From NCBI GenBank assembly GCA_945876095.1, contig CAMCMP010000032.1, positions 1 to 33,781 on the forward strand: a stretch of DNA of 33,781 nucleotides. Reading direction: 5' to 3'. This document shows positions 24,968-32,467 of this stretch, piece by piece (the stretch's first letter is position 1; each line of letters begins with the position of its first letter). The notes beneath the pieces are model-generated. The model was not told the DNA's origin. It made no database searches and saw nothing but the letters and a program-made list of their open reading frames with translations. This DNA is from Chitinophaga pinensis. Lineage in GTDB: Bacteria; Bacteroidota; Bacteroidia; Chitinophagales; Chitinophagaceae. The position numbers and the translations under genes are program-made.

Positions 24968-25227
24968 TGAATGGTGAAGGGTGAATGGTCAATTGTGAAT
25001 GGGCAATGGTGAATGGTCAATTGTGAATGGGCAATGGTGAATGGGTAATAGTGAATCCTTCTTGTTATTACTTTTCGGTAAATATAATTCAGTATTTATA
25101 TATCGCAGAGAAGCTTTATTTTCGGAAACCACTCGTCAACAGGTATAAAAATTGCCTACCACTAATTTCCTATTCACCATTGACCATTCACCATTGACCA
25201 TTGCCCATTCACCATTCACCATTGCCC
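24968..25227. repeat. Inverted minisatellite-like repeat region between metF and lptB
   Basis: The left arm (24968-25056) contains two identical 28-base units in tandem (24980-25007 and 25008-25035), flanked by degenerate partial copies. All are built from GGTGAATGG, GGGCAATGG and GGTCAAT-type words. The right arm (25171-25227) has the same words in inverted orientation, including a 16-base exact inverted match (25212-25227 against 25001-25016). The arms enclose 114 unremarkable bases with no gene. The whole could fold into a long imperfect hairpin. Such runs look like interspersed non-coding repeats of Bacteroidota genomes. With its flanks this accounts for the roughly 400-base gene-free stretch 24886-25287. 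Confidence 0.8.
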
Positions 25228-25273
25228 CTTTAAGTTAAATGGCTCTGGATGTTTATTATTATCTTAGATAACT

Positions 25274-25281
25274 TAATTTTA
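25274..25281 (+). promoter_or_regulatory. -7-like box of lptB
   Basis: TAATTTTA resembles TAnnTTTG with A at the last position, and ends 6 bases before the ATG at 25288. It favours that start over an upstream in-frame alternative (25249) and implies little or no leader. Confidence 0.35.
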
Positions 25282-25287
25282 CTTATC

Positions 25288-26082
25288 ATGAGCTTGACGA
25301 TACAAACAAAAGACTTAGTAAAAATTTACGGTAACCGCACGGTGGTTAATAAGGTTTCATTTAATGTACAACAAGGTGAAATTGTTGGATTATTGGGTCC
25401 TAACGGTGCGGGCAAGACGACATCTTTTTACCAAGTGGTAGGTTTAGTTAAGCCGGATGAAGGCCAAGTGTTTCTAGGTGAACTCAATATTACTAGAATG
25501 CCGATGTACCAGCGGGCACAAATGGGTATTGGATATCTACCTCAAGAAGCCAGTGTTTTTAGAAAATTAAGTGTGGAGGATAATATTACTGCCGTATTGG
25601 AAATGACTAAGCTTAGTAAGTTGGAACAAAAAGAAAAACTTGAATTGTTATTGGAAGAATTTAGGTTAACTCAAGTTAGAAAAAACAATGGTGATACCTT
25701 AAGTGGTGGAGAAAGAAGGCGAACAGAGATAGCAAGGGCGCTGGCGGTAGATCCAAAATTTGTTTTATTGGATGAACCTTTTGCGGGTGTGGACCCTATT
25801 GCTGTTGAAGATATTCAGGAAATTATTGCTAAATTGAAATTTAGAAATATTGGAATTTTGATAACCGATCACAATGTAAACGAAACGCTTTCAATTTGCG
25901 ATAGAGCATATTTATTGATTGACGGAAAGATATTTAAACATGGAACCGCAGAAGAGTTGGCGGTAGATGAGCAGGTTCGTCGTTTATATCTCGGGCGTAA
26001 TTTCGAATTGAAGCGCAAAGACTATCTTCACTTAGAGGCTGCTAAGATTAGTAAAAGCAATAATGGGACCGAGCTTATTTAA
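25288..26082 (+). CDS. lptB: LPS export ABC transporter ATP-binding protein LptB
   Basis: This 264-residue cytoplasmic ATPase powers lipopolysaccharide extraction by LptFG. Walker A is GPNGAGKT (37-44), the Q-loop lies in YLPQEASVF, and the ABC signature is LSGGERRR (138-145). Walker B is FVLLDEP (158-164) with E163 as catalytic base, and the switch His is H195 (ITDHN). [16 protein letters not shown] and [12 protein letters not shown] are characteristic of LptB as opposed to other ABC ATPases. I start at the ATG at 25288 ([15 protein letters not shown]); a 13-residue upstream extension has no support. No lptFG, lptA or lptC is adjacent. The terminator stem begins inside the last codons. Confidence 0.93.
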   Translation: MSLTIQTKDLVKIYGNRTVVNKVSFNVQQGEIVGLLGPNGAGKTTSFYQVVGLVKPDEGQVFLGELNITRMPMYQRAQMGIGYLPQEASVFRKLSVEDNITAVLEMTKLSKLEQKEKLELLLEEFRLTQVRKNNGDTLSGGERRRTEIARALAVDPKFVLLDEPFAGVDPIAVEDIQEIIAKLKFRNIGILITDHNVNETLSICDRAYLLIDGKIFKHGTAEELAVDEQVRRLYLGRNFELKRKDYLHLEAAKISKSNNGTELI

Positions 26083-26108
26083 TGAGATATCATCAAGCTT
26101 GGTTTTTT
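26068..26108 (+). terminator. Intrinsic terminator of lptB
   Basis: ACCGAGCTT (26068-26076) pairs with AAGCTTGGT (26095-26103), with one G-U pair, and is followed by a run of T's. The left arm lies in the last lptB codons and the loop contains the stop codon. Confidence 0.65.
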
Positions 26109-26205
26109 GTAAAGCCTATCTGAAAAGGAATCAATAGTAAGTTCTCAACAAAATATAATATTAGCCGCCTGCTTTCATAACTATTGTGTATTTTGCTAAT
26201 GACCA

Positions 26206-27711
26206 ATGAAACTACTTTCACCTGCAATATCACGATTAGTTCGCATGCGCTTTTGGCGTATTGAAAATTGGAGTAGACATCCAGTAGCTGTTCAGCGAGA
26301 AGTGTTACAGGAATTGGTAACTGCTGCGCAACATACGACCCTTGGAAAAAAATACAAATTCTCTAATTTATTTACGCTGAAGGAGTTTAAAAAAAATGTG
26401 CCTATTCATTCTTATGAGGACATTAAGCCTTATGTAGAGCGAATGATGGAGGGAGAAGAAAATATTTTATGGAACACCCCTATTAACTGGTTTGCTAAAA
26501 GCAGCGGAACTACCTCCGATAAAAGTAAATTTATTCCCATCAGTGAAGAAAGTCTGCAGGAAAATCATTTTAAAGCATCCAAAGATGTATTGACTTCTTA
26601 TTACAATAATTTTCCAGGCAGCGATTTATTAACGGGTAAAAGTTTAGTAGTGGGCGGAAGTCACCAGTTAAATAAAATGAATGAAGAGATTCAGTATGGG
26701 GATTTAAGTGCGGTTTTATTGCAAAACACACCTTTTTGGGGACAGTGGTTGCGTACACCAGAATTAAGTATTGCGTTGCTTGATGAGTGGGAAGAAAAGA
26801 TAGAACAATTGGCGGCTATAACTGCAGAAGAAAATGTGACTTCTTTGGCTGGGGTACCCACTTGGACACTTCTTTTATTGAAAAAGATTTTGGCAATCAA
26901 AGGCAAGTCAACCATTATAGAGGTATGGCCTAATCTTGAACTATATATTACTGGTGGCGTTTCGTTTGTGCCTTACCGAGAGCAGTTTGATAAAATTGTA
27001 GGTAAAAAAATAAACTATCTAGAAATTTATAATGCAAGCGAAGGGTTTTTTGCGGGCCAACAAAGTCCAGATGATGATGGCATGCTGCTTTTCACGGAGC
27101 ATGGAATATTTTATGAGTTTATGCCAGTGGATCAGTATGAGCAAAAGAATCCGCAAACCGTGGGACTAGACAGAGTGACTATTGGAAAAAATTATGCTTT
27201 GGTCATTAGTACAACCGGGGGATTGTGGCGTTATTTAGTAGGCGATACCATTCAGTTTACTTCACTCAATCCCTATAAAATAAAAGTTACTGGAAGGCTA
27301 AAGCATTTTATGAATGCATTTGGTGAGGAGGTGATTGTTGATAATAGTGATTATGCTATTGCAATTGCAGCAGAAAAAACAGGAAGCATTGTAAATGATT
27401 ATACTGCAGCCCCAGTTTATTTTAGTGAGCATGCTAATGGAGCACATGAATGGTTAATCGAGTTTGAAAAAGCCCCAGAAAATTTACAACAATTTATTGT
27501 TGAATTGGATAAGGCTTTAAAGAACTGCAATAGTGACTATGAAGCAAAAAGACATAGGGATATCGCTTTGCGTTTACCCTTCGTTCATGTTTTGCCAAAG
27601 GGTCATTTTACTAAATGGCTGCATAGTAAAAATAAAGTAGGAGGACAGCACAAGGTTCCTAGGTTAAGCAACGATCGAGTTATTTTAGAAGAAATTCTTT
27701 CTATTCAATAA
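26206..27711 (+). CDS. GH3-family acyl-acid amido synthetase-like protein
   Basis: This 501-residue protein is a bacterial member of the GH3 family (named for plant auxin-responsive proteins), within the adenylate-forming superfamily. Recognisable stretches are NWFAKSSGTTSDKSKFIPIS (nucleotide-binding loop), TGGVSFVPYREQF, YNASEGFFAGQ (acyl-adenylate motif), GLWRYLVGDTIQFT and VTGRLKHFMNAFGEEV. Plant relatives conjugate amino acids to hormones; bacterial members such as PBS3-like or Pseudomonas enzymes are rarely characterised, and the substrate is unknown here. It sits ahead of fabG on the same strand, but a hairpin and a promoter box separate them. Length is normal for bacterial GH3. Confidence 0.88.
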   Translation: MKLLSPAISRLVRMRFWRIENWSRHPVAVQREVLQELVTAAQHTTLGKKYKFSNLFTLKEFKKNVPIHSYEDIKPYVERMMEGEENILWNTPINWFAKSSGTTSDKSKFIPISEESLQENHFKASKDVLTSYYNNFPGSDLLTGKSLVVGGSHQLNKMNEEIQYGDLSAVLLQNTPFWGQWLRTPELSIALLDEWEEKIEQLAAITAEENVTSLAGVPTWTLLLLKKILAIKGKSTIIEVWPNLELYITGGVSFVPYREQFDKIVGKKINYLEIYNASEGFFAGQQSPDDDGMLLFTEHGIFYEFMPVDQYEQKNPQTVGLDRVTIGKNYALVISTTGGLWRYLVGDTIQFTSLNPYKIKVTGRLKHFMNAFGEEVIVDNSDYAIAIAAEKTGSIVNDYTAAPVYFSEHANGAHEWLIEFEKAPENLQQFIVELDKALKNCNSDYEAKRHRDIALRLPFVHVLPKGHFTKWLHSKNKVGGQHKVPRLSNDRVILEEILSIQ

Positions 27712-27734
27712 ATCAATTCCCCATTTGATTTATT
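27707..27734. repeat. Dyad between the GH3 gene and fabG
   Basis: AATAAATCAA (27707-27716) and TTGATTTATT (27725-27734) form a perfect 10-bp inverted repeat with an 8-base loop. It includes the GH3 stop codon and abuts the fabG -7 box. It could end GH3 transcription or serve as an operator for fabG. Confidence 0.5.
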
Positions 27735-27742
27735 TACTTTTG
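27735..27742 (+). promoter_or_regulatory. -7 promoter box of fabG
   Basis: TACTTTTG matches TAnnTTTG exactly, ending 19 bases before the ATG at 27762. The -33 region lies inside the upstream dyad and has no clear TTG. Confidence 0.45.
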
Positions 27743-27761
27743 TCATCTAAAAAAAATTAGC

Positions 27762-28517
27762 ATGAAATTATTACAAGATAAAGTTGCGATTATTACAGGT
27801 GCTGCCAGAGGAATTGGCGAAGGAATTGCTATTAAGTTTGCAGAACAGGGCGCGCATATTGCCTTCACTTATGTTAGTGATAGCAGCGCAACCAAAGCAA
27901 AGACGTTAGAAGATAAACTAATTTCAATGGGAGTAAAAGCGAAGGCTTATCAGAGCAATGCTGGAGATTTTGCGGCTTGTGAAAGTTTTGTCAATGAGGT
28001 AGTAAAAGAGTTTGGCCAAATTGATATCTGTGTAAACAATGCGGGCATATCAAAAGATAATTTGCTATTGCGCATGACACCAGAACAATGGGATGATGTA
28101 ATGCAAACCAATTTGAAAAGTGTATTTAATATGACCAAGCAAGTGATTCGCCCAATGATGAAAGCCAAATCAGGAAGTATTATTAACATGAGTAGTGTAA
28201 TAGGTGAAATGGGCAATGCCGGACAAAGTAGTTATGCTGCAAGTAAAGCGGGTGTAATTGGATTTACTAAAAGCATCGCAAAAGAAATAGGTAGTCGCAA
28301 TATTCGTTGTAATGCAATTGCTCCTGGGTTTGTAGAAACCGACATGACATCTTATTTAAAAGAAGGCGAAGGTGCAGATAAATACAAGGCGGGAATTCCG
28401 CTTGGCAGATTTGGTACTGCTGACGATGTTGCAAATGTCACTTTATTTTTAGCAAGTGAAATGAGTAGCTATGTTACAGGCCAAGTGATAAGTGCTTGTG
28501 GCGGACTGAATATTTAA
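27762..28517 (+). CDS. fabG: 3-oxoacyl-[acyl-carrier-protein] reductase
   Basis: This 251-residue short-chain dehydrogenase catalyses the first reduction of fatty-acid elongation using NADPH. The cofactor loop is TGAARGIGEG (12-21) and NNAG lies at 92-95. The catalytic residues are N118, S145, Y158 and K162 (SSYAASKAG). The C-terminal IAPGFVETDMT and VTGQVISACGGLNI stretches are typical of FabG. Other short-chain dehydrogenases share these features, but overall similarity to FabG is high. It carries its own promoter box and ends at a strong terminator shared with the carbonic anhydrase gene. Confidence 0.9.
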   Translation: MKLLQDKVAIITGAARGIGEGIAIKFAEQGAHIAFTYVSDSSATKAKTLEDKLISMGVKAKAYQSNAGDFAACESFVNEVVKEFGQIDICVNNAGISKDNLLLRMTPEQWDDVMQTNLKSVFNMTKQVIRPMMKAKSGSIINMSSVIGEMGNAGQSSYAASKAGVIGFTKSIAKEIGSRNIRCNAIAPGFVETDMTSYLKEGEGADKYKAGIPLGRFGTADDVANVTLFLASEMSSYVTGQVISACGGLNI

Positions 28518-28533
28518 ATTTTTTATTATTAAG

Positions 28534-28570
28534 AAAAGAGCAGCCAACCAATCAGTTGGCTGCTCTTTTT
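28534..28570. terminator. Bidirectional terminator between fabG and the carbonic anhydrase operon
   Basis: A perfect 15-bp stem (28534-28548 with 28555-28569, core GAGCAGCCAAC) has a 6-base loop, A's on the left and T's on the right. It serves the convergent fabG and the end of the SulP operon. Confidence 0.9.
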
Positions 28571-28572
28571 AT

Positions 28573-29214
28573 TTAATTTGAAATTATTACATCATCAAAA
28601 AAAGTCACTTGACCTGTTGTGATATCATGGGTACCCCCTACAATTCCGATTTCACCTTTTTCACTCATTTCTTTTAAAATTGGACTACGTTGCAAAATTG
28701 ATTGCACGGCTCGCTTTACGTTTATCGCCGACACTTTTTCTACAAATTCACTGTTGCTTGAGTTTCTATTTTCCGAGGTAGTAAGTTCATCATCTACAGC
28801 AGGACGAATCTTAGTCAGCAACGCAGTAAGGTTGCCCATTTCAACATGGTCGCAGGCTCCCTTTACAGCACCACATTTGGTATGCCCTAACACTATGATA
28901 ATTTTTGATCCAGCCACCTTACAGCCAAACTCCATGCTGCCTAAAATATCTTCGTTGATAATATTGCCAGCAATTCGCACACTGAAAATATCGCCCAATC
29001 CCTGATCAAAAATTAATTCAGCAGATGTTCGGCTGTCTATACAACTTAGTATTACAGCGAAGGGATGTTGTCCATCGGAAGTTTCATTCGCTTGTTGTAA
29101 AAGATTACGATTTAGTTTTAGGTTATTTACAAATCTTTTGTTACCGTCTTTTAATAATTCCAAAGCCATTAAAGGAGTAATAGCTGTTTGCATTTCTTTG
29201 GTTAGCGTCTTCAT
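28573..29214 (-). CDS. Beta-class carbonic anhydrase
   Basis: This 213-residue zinc enzyme interconverts CO2 and bicarbonate. The zinc ligands are C58 (LSCIDSR), H111 and C114 (GHTKCGAVKGA), and the Asp-Arg pair D60/R62 is intact. The lack of a signal peptide places it in the cytoplasm. It is the third gene of a tight minus-strand operon (SulP, DUF2490 protein, carbonic anhydrase) with only 11 bases before it. Pairing with a SulP transporter strongly suggests handling of imported bicarbonate, for anaplerotic carboxylation in a heterotroph rather than autotrophy. Confidence 0.92.
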   Translation of the reverse strand: MKTLTKEMQTAITPLMALELLKDGNKRFVNNLKLNRNLLQQANETSDGQHPFAVILSCIDSRTSAELIFDQGLGDIFSVRIAGNIINEDILGSMEFGCKVAGSKIIIVLGHTKCGAVKGACDHVEMGNLTALLTKIRPAVDDELTTSENRNSSNSEFVEKVSAINVKRAVQSILQRSPILKEMSEKGEIGIVGGTHDITTGQVTFFDDVIISN

Positions 29215-29225
29215 TTATTTGCTTT

Positions 29226-29912
29226 TTAATTTTTATTGAATGGGATGTTGTTGAATACTACTATTTGAAATTGGTTTCTATTATTTGTTTCTACTGTTTG
29301 TGCCATATATCCAGCTTCTATTTTTATGTTTTTATTAAAAACATATCCTAATGCTCCATATAAACGATTTCTATCGAAAATATTCTTTTGAGCGTTGATG
29401 AAAATTTCATTGTAGGCGGATAAGTAAAAAGCACTTTTCTCAATTTTCGGTTTATTGATAGGAATATTTATTCCTAAAAAATATCTAAATCGCATTTGAA
29501 AATCGTTGGGCAAAAAACGTTCCTCTATTCTATATCTATGTTGCAAAAACACCTTGTTAAAACTTTGTCTTGTAATAAATTGCTGATATACTCGATGTTC
29601 GTTGGTGCCAACTTTTTCATTTGAATTAGACAAATACTTTTGTGAATTGATAAAACCATAGCCTAGTAAAATATTATTATTATTTTCAGTAAGGTTGTAA
29701 CCAATACCTGTTCTTACAAGCAGTTGGCTGAGATCACCCATGAAATTGAAATTTCGATATTGAACTTCATTGTGCCAATTCCATTTGTTATTTATTTTTT
29801 GGTTACCAAAGTAAATAAACCAGTTTCCTGTATTGCTTTTTTGGGCATGGAGAGCAATTGTAAACAAAAGTAAAAATATTGTTGTAATGAAATAATATTT
29901 TTTGAGCTTCAT
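29226..29912 (-). CDS. DUF2490-domain outer-membrane beta-barrel protein
   Basis: This 228-residue exported protein has a clear signal peptide (KKYYFITTIFLLLFTIALHAQ). The mature part alternates short amphipathic strands (WNWHNEVQYRNFNF, LLVRTGIGYNL, FLQHRYRIEERFL, FRYFLGINIP), with aromatic residues typical of a small outer-membrane barrel, and ends in FNNIPFNKN. The DUF2490 family has no assigned function. The gene lies between sulP (one base away) and the carbonic anhydrase gene (11 bases), so it is co-transcribed with both. A role as an outer-membrane path linked to anion or bicarbonate uptake is suggested only by this position. Confidence 0.8.
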   Translation of the reverse strand: MKLKKYYFITTIFLLLFTIALHAQKSNTGNWFIYFGNQKINNKWNWHNEVQYRNFNFMGDLSQLLVRTGIGYNLTENNNNILLGYGFINSQKYLSNSNEKVGTNEHRVYQQFITRQSFNKVFLQHRYRIEERFLPNDFQMRFRYFLGINIPINKPKIEKSAFYLSAYNEIFINAQKNIFDRNRLYGALGYVFNKNIKIEAGYMAQTVETNNRNQFQIVVFNNIPFNKN

Positions 29913-29913
29913 G

Positions 29914-31464
29914 TTAGTGCGCTATAAAATTTATTTTTTCAACAGTTATATTTTTGGTCTTAGCATTTATTTCATAGTCTTTAATCAATTCAATTACATC
30001 ATAAGCAATTGATTTAGACTTAGAGCAGTCAATAATTACTTTCGAATTGGCTGGAATGGCGTCTAATACTGTCATTACACTTGCTTTGTTAAAAAAAGAC
30101 ACTTCTTGTGCAAGCTCCATGTGATGAACCTCTTGACCGTTTTCAGTTTTTTCTGTATCTTTTAAGTGGTGCGAGTTGCGATAGCTATGTCGAAGAGTAT
30201 AGAAAATACCAAAAAGTATTCCTACAGTAATTCCTTTTAATAAGTCAGTCGCTAGTATCGCAATAACAGTGGCTGTAAAGGGAATAAATTGTTCCCACCC
30301 CAATTTATACATTTCCTTAAAAAGGTTGGGTTTTGCTAATTTGTAACCTACCATTAAAAGGATAGCAGCTAGGCTAGACAATGGTATCATATTTAAAACA
30401 TTTGCAATAGTGATAGCACTTACTAATAGAAAAACACCATGAAGAATTGCTGATAATTTGGTTTTGCCACCAAAGGAAATATTTGCATTGCTTCTAACAA
30501 TAACTTGGGTAACCGGCAACCCGCCAATTAACCCTGAAACAATATTTCCAAGGCCTTGTGCTTTTAATTCTCTATTGGTAGGTGTTATTCTTCTATCAGG
30601 GTCAAGCTTATCGGTTGCCTCCACACAAAGCAATGTTTCTAAACTTGCTACGATTGCTATCACAATTGCAATTTTCCAAACTTCAAAATTTGCAAGGACT
30701 GAAAAGTCGGGAAAAGTAAACTGACTGAAGAACGCTGAGATTGAAACCGGAACAGGTACAGCAACAAGCTGATTGGCATTTAGACTATAATCAAGGACTC
30801 CATTTTTGTATAAATTAAACAGTATGATACCTGTCACCACCACAACTAGTGGACCATTGATGATACTGAAAACTTTACCTTTTTTACTTAATACTTGATC
30901 CCAAAAAATAAGAATTGCTAGTGAAATTAAACCAATGATTAAGGCACCAGGGGTAATAGAGTCGAACGCTTTAAAAATTTCAGAAAATGAATTTTGTCCG
31001 TCAGCCTGCAAAAATTCATCATCGCCAAAGGCATCTTTATCCCAACCTACTGCATGGGGTATTTGTTTTAGTATGATTAATAGCCCTATACCGGTTAGCA
31101 TTCCTTTGATCACAGAGGAAGGAAAAAAGTAGGCAATGAATCCTGCTTTTGCAAATCCTAAAATCAATTGAAAAACCCCTGCAAGCACAACAGCAGTTAA
31201 AAATGCCGCCCAAGATCCGCCAAGGGTAGCTATAGAAGTTAAAACTATTACCGCCAATCCGGCGGCGGGACCACTCACTCCCAATGGGGAGCCACTCGCA
31301 AATCCAACTACAATACCACCAACAATACCTGCAATTATTCCTGCAAACAGAGGAGCACCTGATGCTAATGCGACCCCAAGGCACAATGGAAGAGCAACAA
31401 AAAATACCACGATGCTGGCGGGGAAGTCGTTTTTAAAGTTGGTGAATAAGTTACTTTGCATCAT
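29914..31464 (-). CDS. SulP-family anion (probably bicarbonate) transporter
   Basis: This 516-residue inner-membrane transporter has 10-14 hydrophobic segments and a short C-terminal STAS-like domain (after about residue 440; VIIDCSKSKSIAYDVIELIKD is its core). The start PASIVVFFVALPLCLGVALASG, GSPLGVSGPAAGLAVIV and SGLIGGLPVTQVIVRSNANI are characteristic SulP motifs. The SulP branch next to carbonic anhydrase includes BicA-type bicarbonate carriers, so bicarbonate is the best guess; sulfate is the alternative. I start at the ATG at 31464. A 20-residue upstream extension starting at 31524 is open but would overlap the promoter and operator region. It is the first gene of the operon and faces the tetR gene. 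Confidence 0.87.
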   Translation of the reverse strand: MMQSNLFTNFKNDFPASIVVFFVALPLCLGVALASGAPLFAGIIAGIVGGIVVGFASGSPLGVSGPAAGLAVIVLTSIATLGGSWAAFLTAVVLAGVFQLILGFAKAGFIAYFFPSSVIKGMLTGIGLLIILKQIPHAVGWDKDAFGDDEFLQADGQNSFSEIFKAFDSITPGALIIGLISLAILIFWDQVLSKKGKVFSIINGPLVVVVTGIILFNLYKNGVLDYSLNANQLVAVPVPVSISAFFSQFTFPDFSVLANFEVWKIAIVIAIVASLETLLCVEATDKLDPDRRITPTNRELKAQGLGNIVSGLIGGLPVTQVIVRSNANISFGGKTKLSAILHGVFLLVSAITIANVLNMIPLSSLAAILLMVGYKLAKPNLFKEMYKLGWEQFIPFTATVIAILATDLLKGITVGILFGIFYTLRHSYRNSHHLKDTEKTENGQEVHHMELAQEVSFFNKASVMTVLDAIPANSKVIIDCSKSKSIAYDVIELIKDYEINAKTKNITVEKINFIAH

Positions 31465-31482
31465 ACGTTTAAGATTGTTCAG

Positions 31483-31490
31483 TAAAGTTA
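31483..31490 (-). promoter_or_regulatory. -7-like box of the sulP operon
   Basis: On the minus strand TAACTTTA (31490-31483) resembles TAnnTTTG, 18 bases before the ATG at 31464. The palindrome at 31508-31522 occupies its -33 region, where no TTG is seen. Confidence 0.35.
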
Positions 31491-31507
31491 GAGCAATTAT
31501 TTTAAAA

Positions 31508-31522
31508 GATAGTAATACTATC
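31508..31522. promoter_or_regulatory. Candidate operator palindrome between sulP and tetR
   Basis: GATAGT-AAT-ACTATC is a perfect 6-3-6 inverted repeat. It lies at the -33 region of the sulP promoter and just upstream of the tetR -33 TTG, the usual place for a TetR-type operator in a divergent pair. A second dyad, CTTTACT/AGTAAAG (31553-31559 with 31569-31575), lies over the tetR start region. Confidence 0.5.
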
Positions 31523-31530
31523 ATAAATAA

Positions 31531-31557
31531 TTGTAAAAATATTTTTTTATACCTTTA
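31531..31557 (+). promoter_or_regulatory. Promoter candidate of the tetR gene
   Basis: TTG (31531-31533), a 16-base spacer and TACCTTTA (31550-31557) resemble the Bacteroidota promoter with A at the last position, 33 bases before the ATG at 31591. Confidence 0.4.
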
Positions 31558-31590
31558 CTAATAATAAAAGTAAAGTAGTAAAATACAGAA

Positions 31591-32274
31591 ATGAAATTGC
31601 AGTTACAAATAAAAATGAATGAGGATTTATTTCTCCGTAATCCAGAACATACTGTATTGGGAAGGAATATTATTAAGCATAGCATCCTGTTGATTGCTCA
31701 AAATGGTTTTGAGGCCTTTACTTTTAAGAAGCTCGCCGAGGATATAGGCACCACGGAGGCGGGGATTTACCGATATTTTGAAAACAAACATCTCTTGCTA
31801 ATTTATATTATAGCTTGGTATTGGGGTTGGCTTGAGTTCCAGATCAGTTTTCAGACAAACAATATCACCAACCCTGTTGTGAAGCTAAAAAAAGTAATAA
31901 AGCTGTTGGCAACAACTGTAGAAGATGATGCCACAACAAGTTATGTAAATGAAAGTTTACTCTACCAAATCGTAATTTCAGAAGGTTCGAAAGCCTACTT
32001 AACCAAGCAGGTTGGAGAAGACAATAAGCATCAGTTCTTTAAGCCCTACAAAGACCTTTGTGCTGTTGTCGGGGATATCATTCTGGATTGTAACCCAAAG
32101 TACAAGTATCCAAAATCATTGGCTACCACGATTATTGAAATGGCACATTTTCAAAATTTTTTTATGAATAATCTTCCTTCCCTTACTGATTTTGGAAAAA
32201 ATAAGACGGAGTCGAAGATCATTTTATTCCTAAATGAGTTGGTATTTTCAAGTGTAAAGAAGGCAAAATGGTAG
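31591..32274 (+). CDS. TetR/AcrR-family transcription regulator
   Basis: This 227-residue regulator has an N-terminal TetR DNA-binding domain (about 24-70): IIKHSILLIAQNGFEAFTF, KKLAEDIGTTEAGIYRYFENK. The C-terminal ligand or dimerisation domain is all-helical, beginning IIAWYWGWLEFQISF, and resembles no family I can name. An ATG eight codons in (31615) is an alternative start. The gene is divergent from the sulP-DUF2490-carbonic anhydrase operon and shares an intergenic region with a GATAGTAATACTATC palindrome. It is the likely local repressor. It ends convergent to the DabB-like gene. Confidence 0.86.
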   Translation: MKLQLQIKMNEDLFLRNPEHTVLGRNIIKHSILLIAQNGFEAFTFKKLAEDIGTTEAGIYRYFENKHLLLIYIIAWYWGWLEFQISFQTNNITNPVVKLKKVIKLLATTVEDDATTSYVNESLLYQIVISEGSKAYLTKQVGEDNKHQFFKPYKDLCAVVGDIILDCNPKYKYPKSLATTIIEMAHFQNFFMNNLPSLTDFGKNKTESKIILFLNELVFSSVKKAKW

Positions 32275-32467
32275 GTGATTGTTTGCTTATCAACCAGTAC
32301 TGCTAATTTTTTCTTTCTTAGCCCGGCGTTTTTGACAATGGATGTTTGAGTAGGGTCAAAATTTTGCTCCATCAAGCTGGGCTCAACTAACGGATTGCTC
32401 CTTAGTTTTCATCACTGATATTTTCAACAATAAGCTACAGATGCCGTTATACAACAGAAATATTAAT

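Noticed and set aside
30458..31132. Open frames antisense to sulP, and similar antisense frames under metF, rlmD, the rhomboids and others
   Set aside because: They lie wholly inside well-recognised genes, have no family resemblance and no promoter or spacing support.
32275..32467. Spacer between tetR and the DabB-like gene searched for a terminator or small RNA
   Set aside because: It holds T-rich stretches but no stable hairpin followed by a T-run, so nothing is called.
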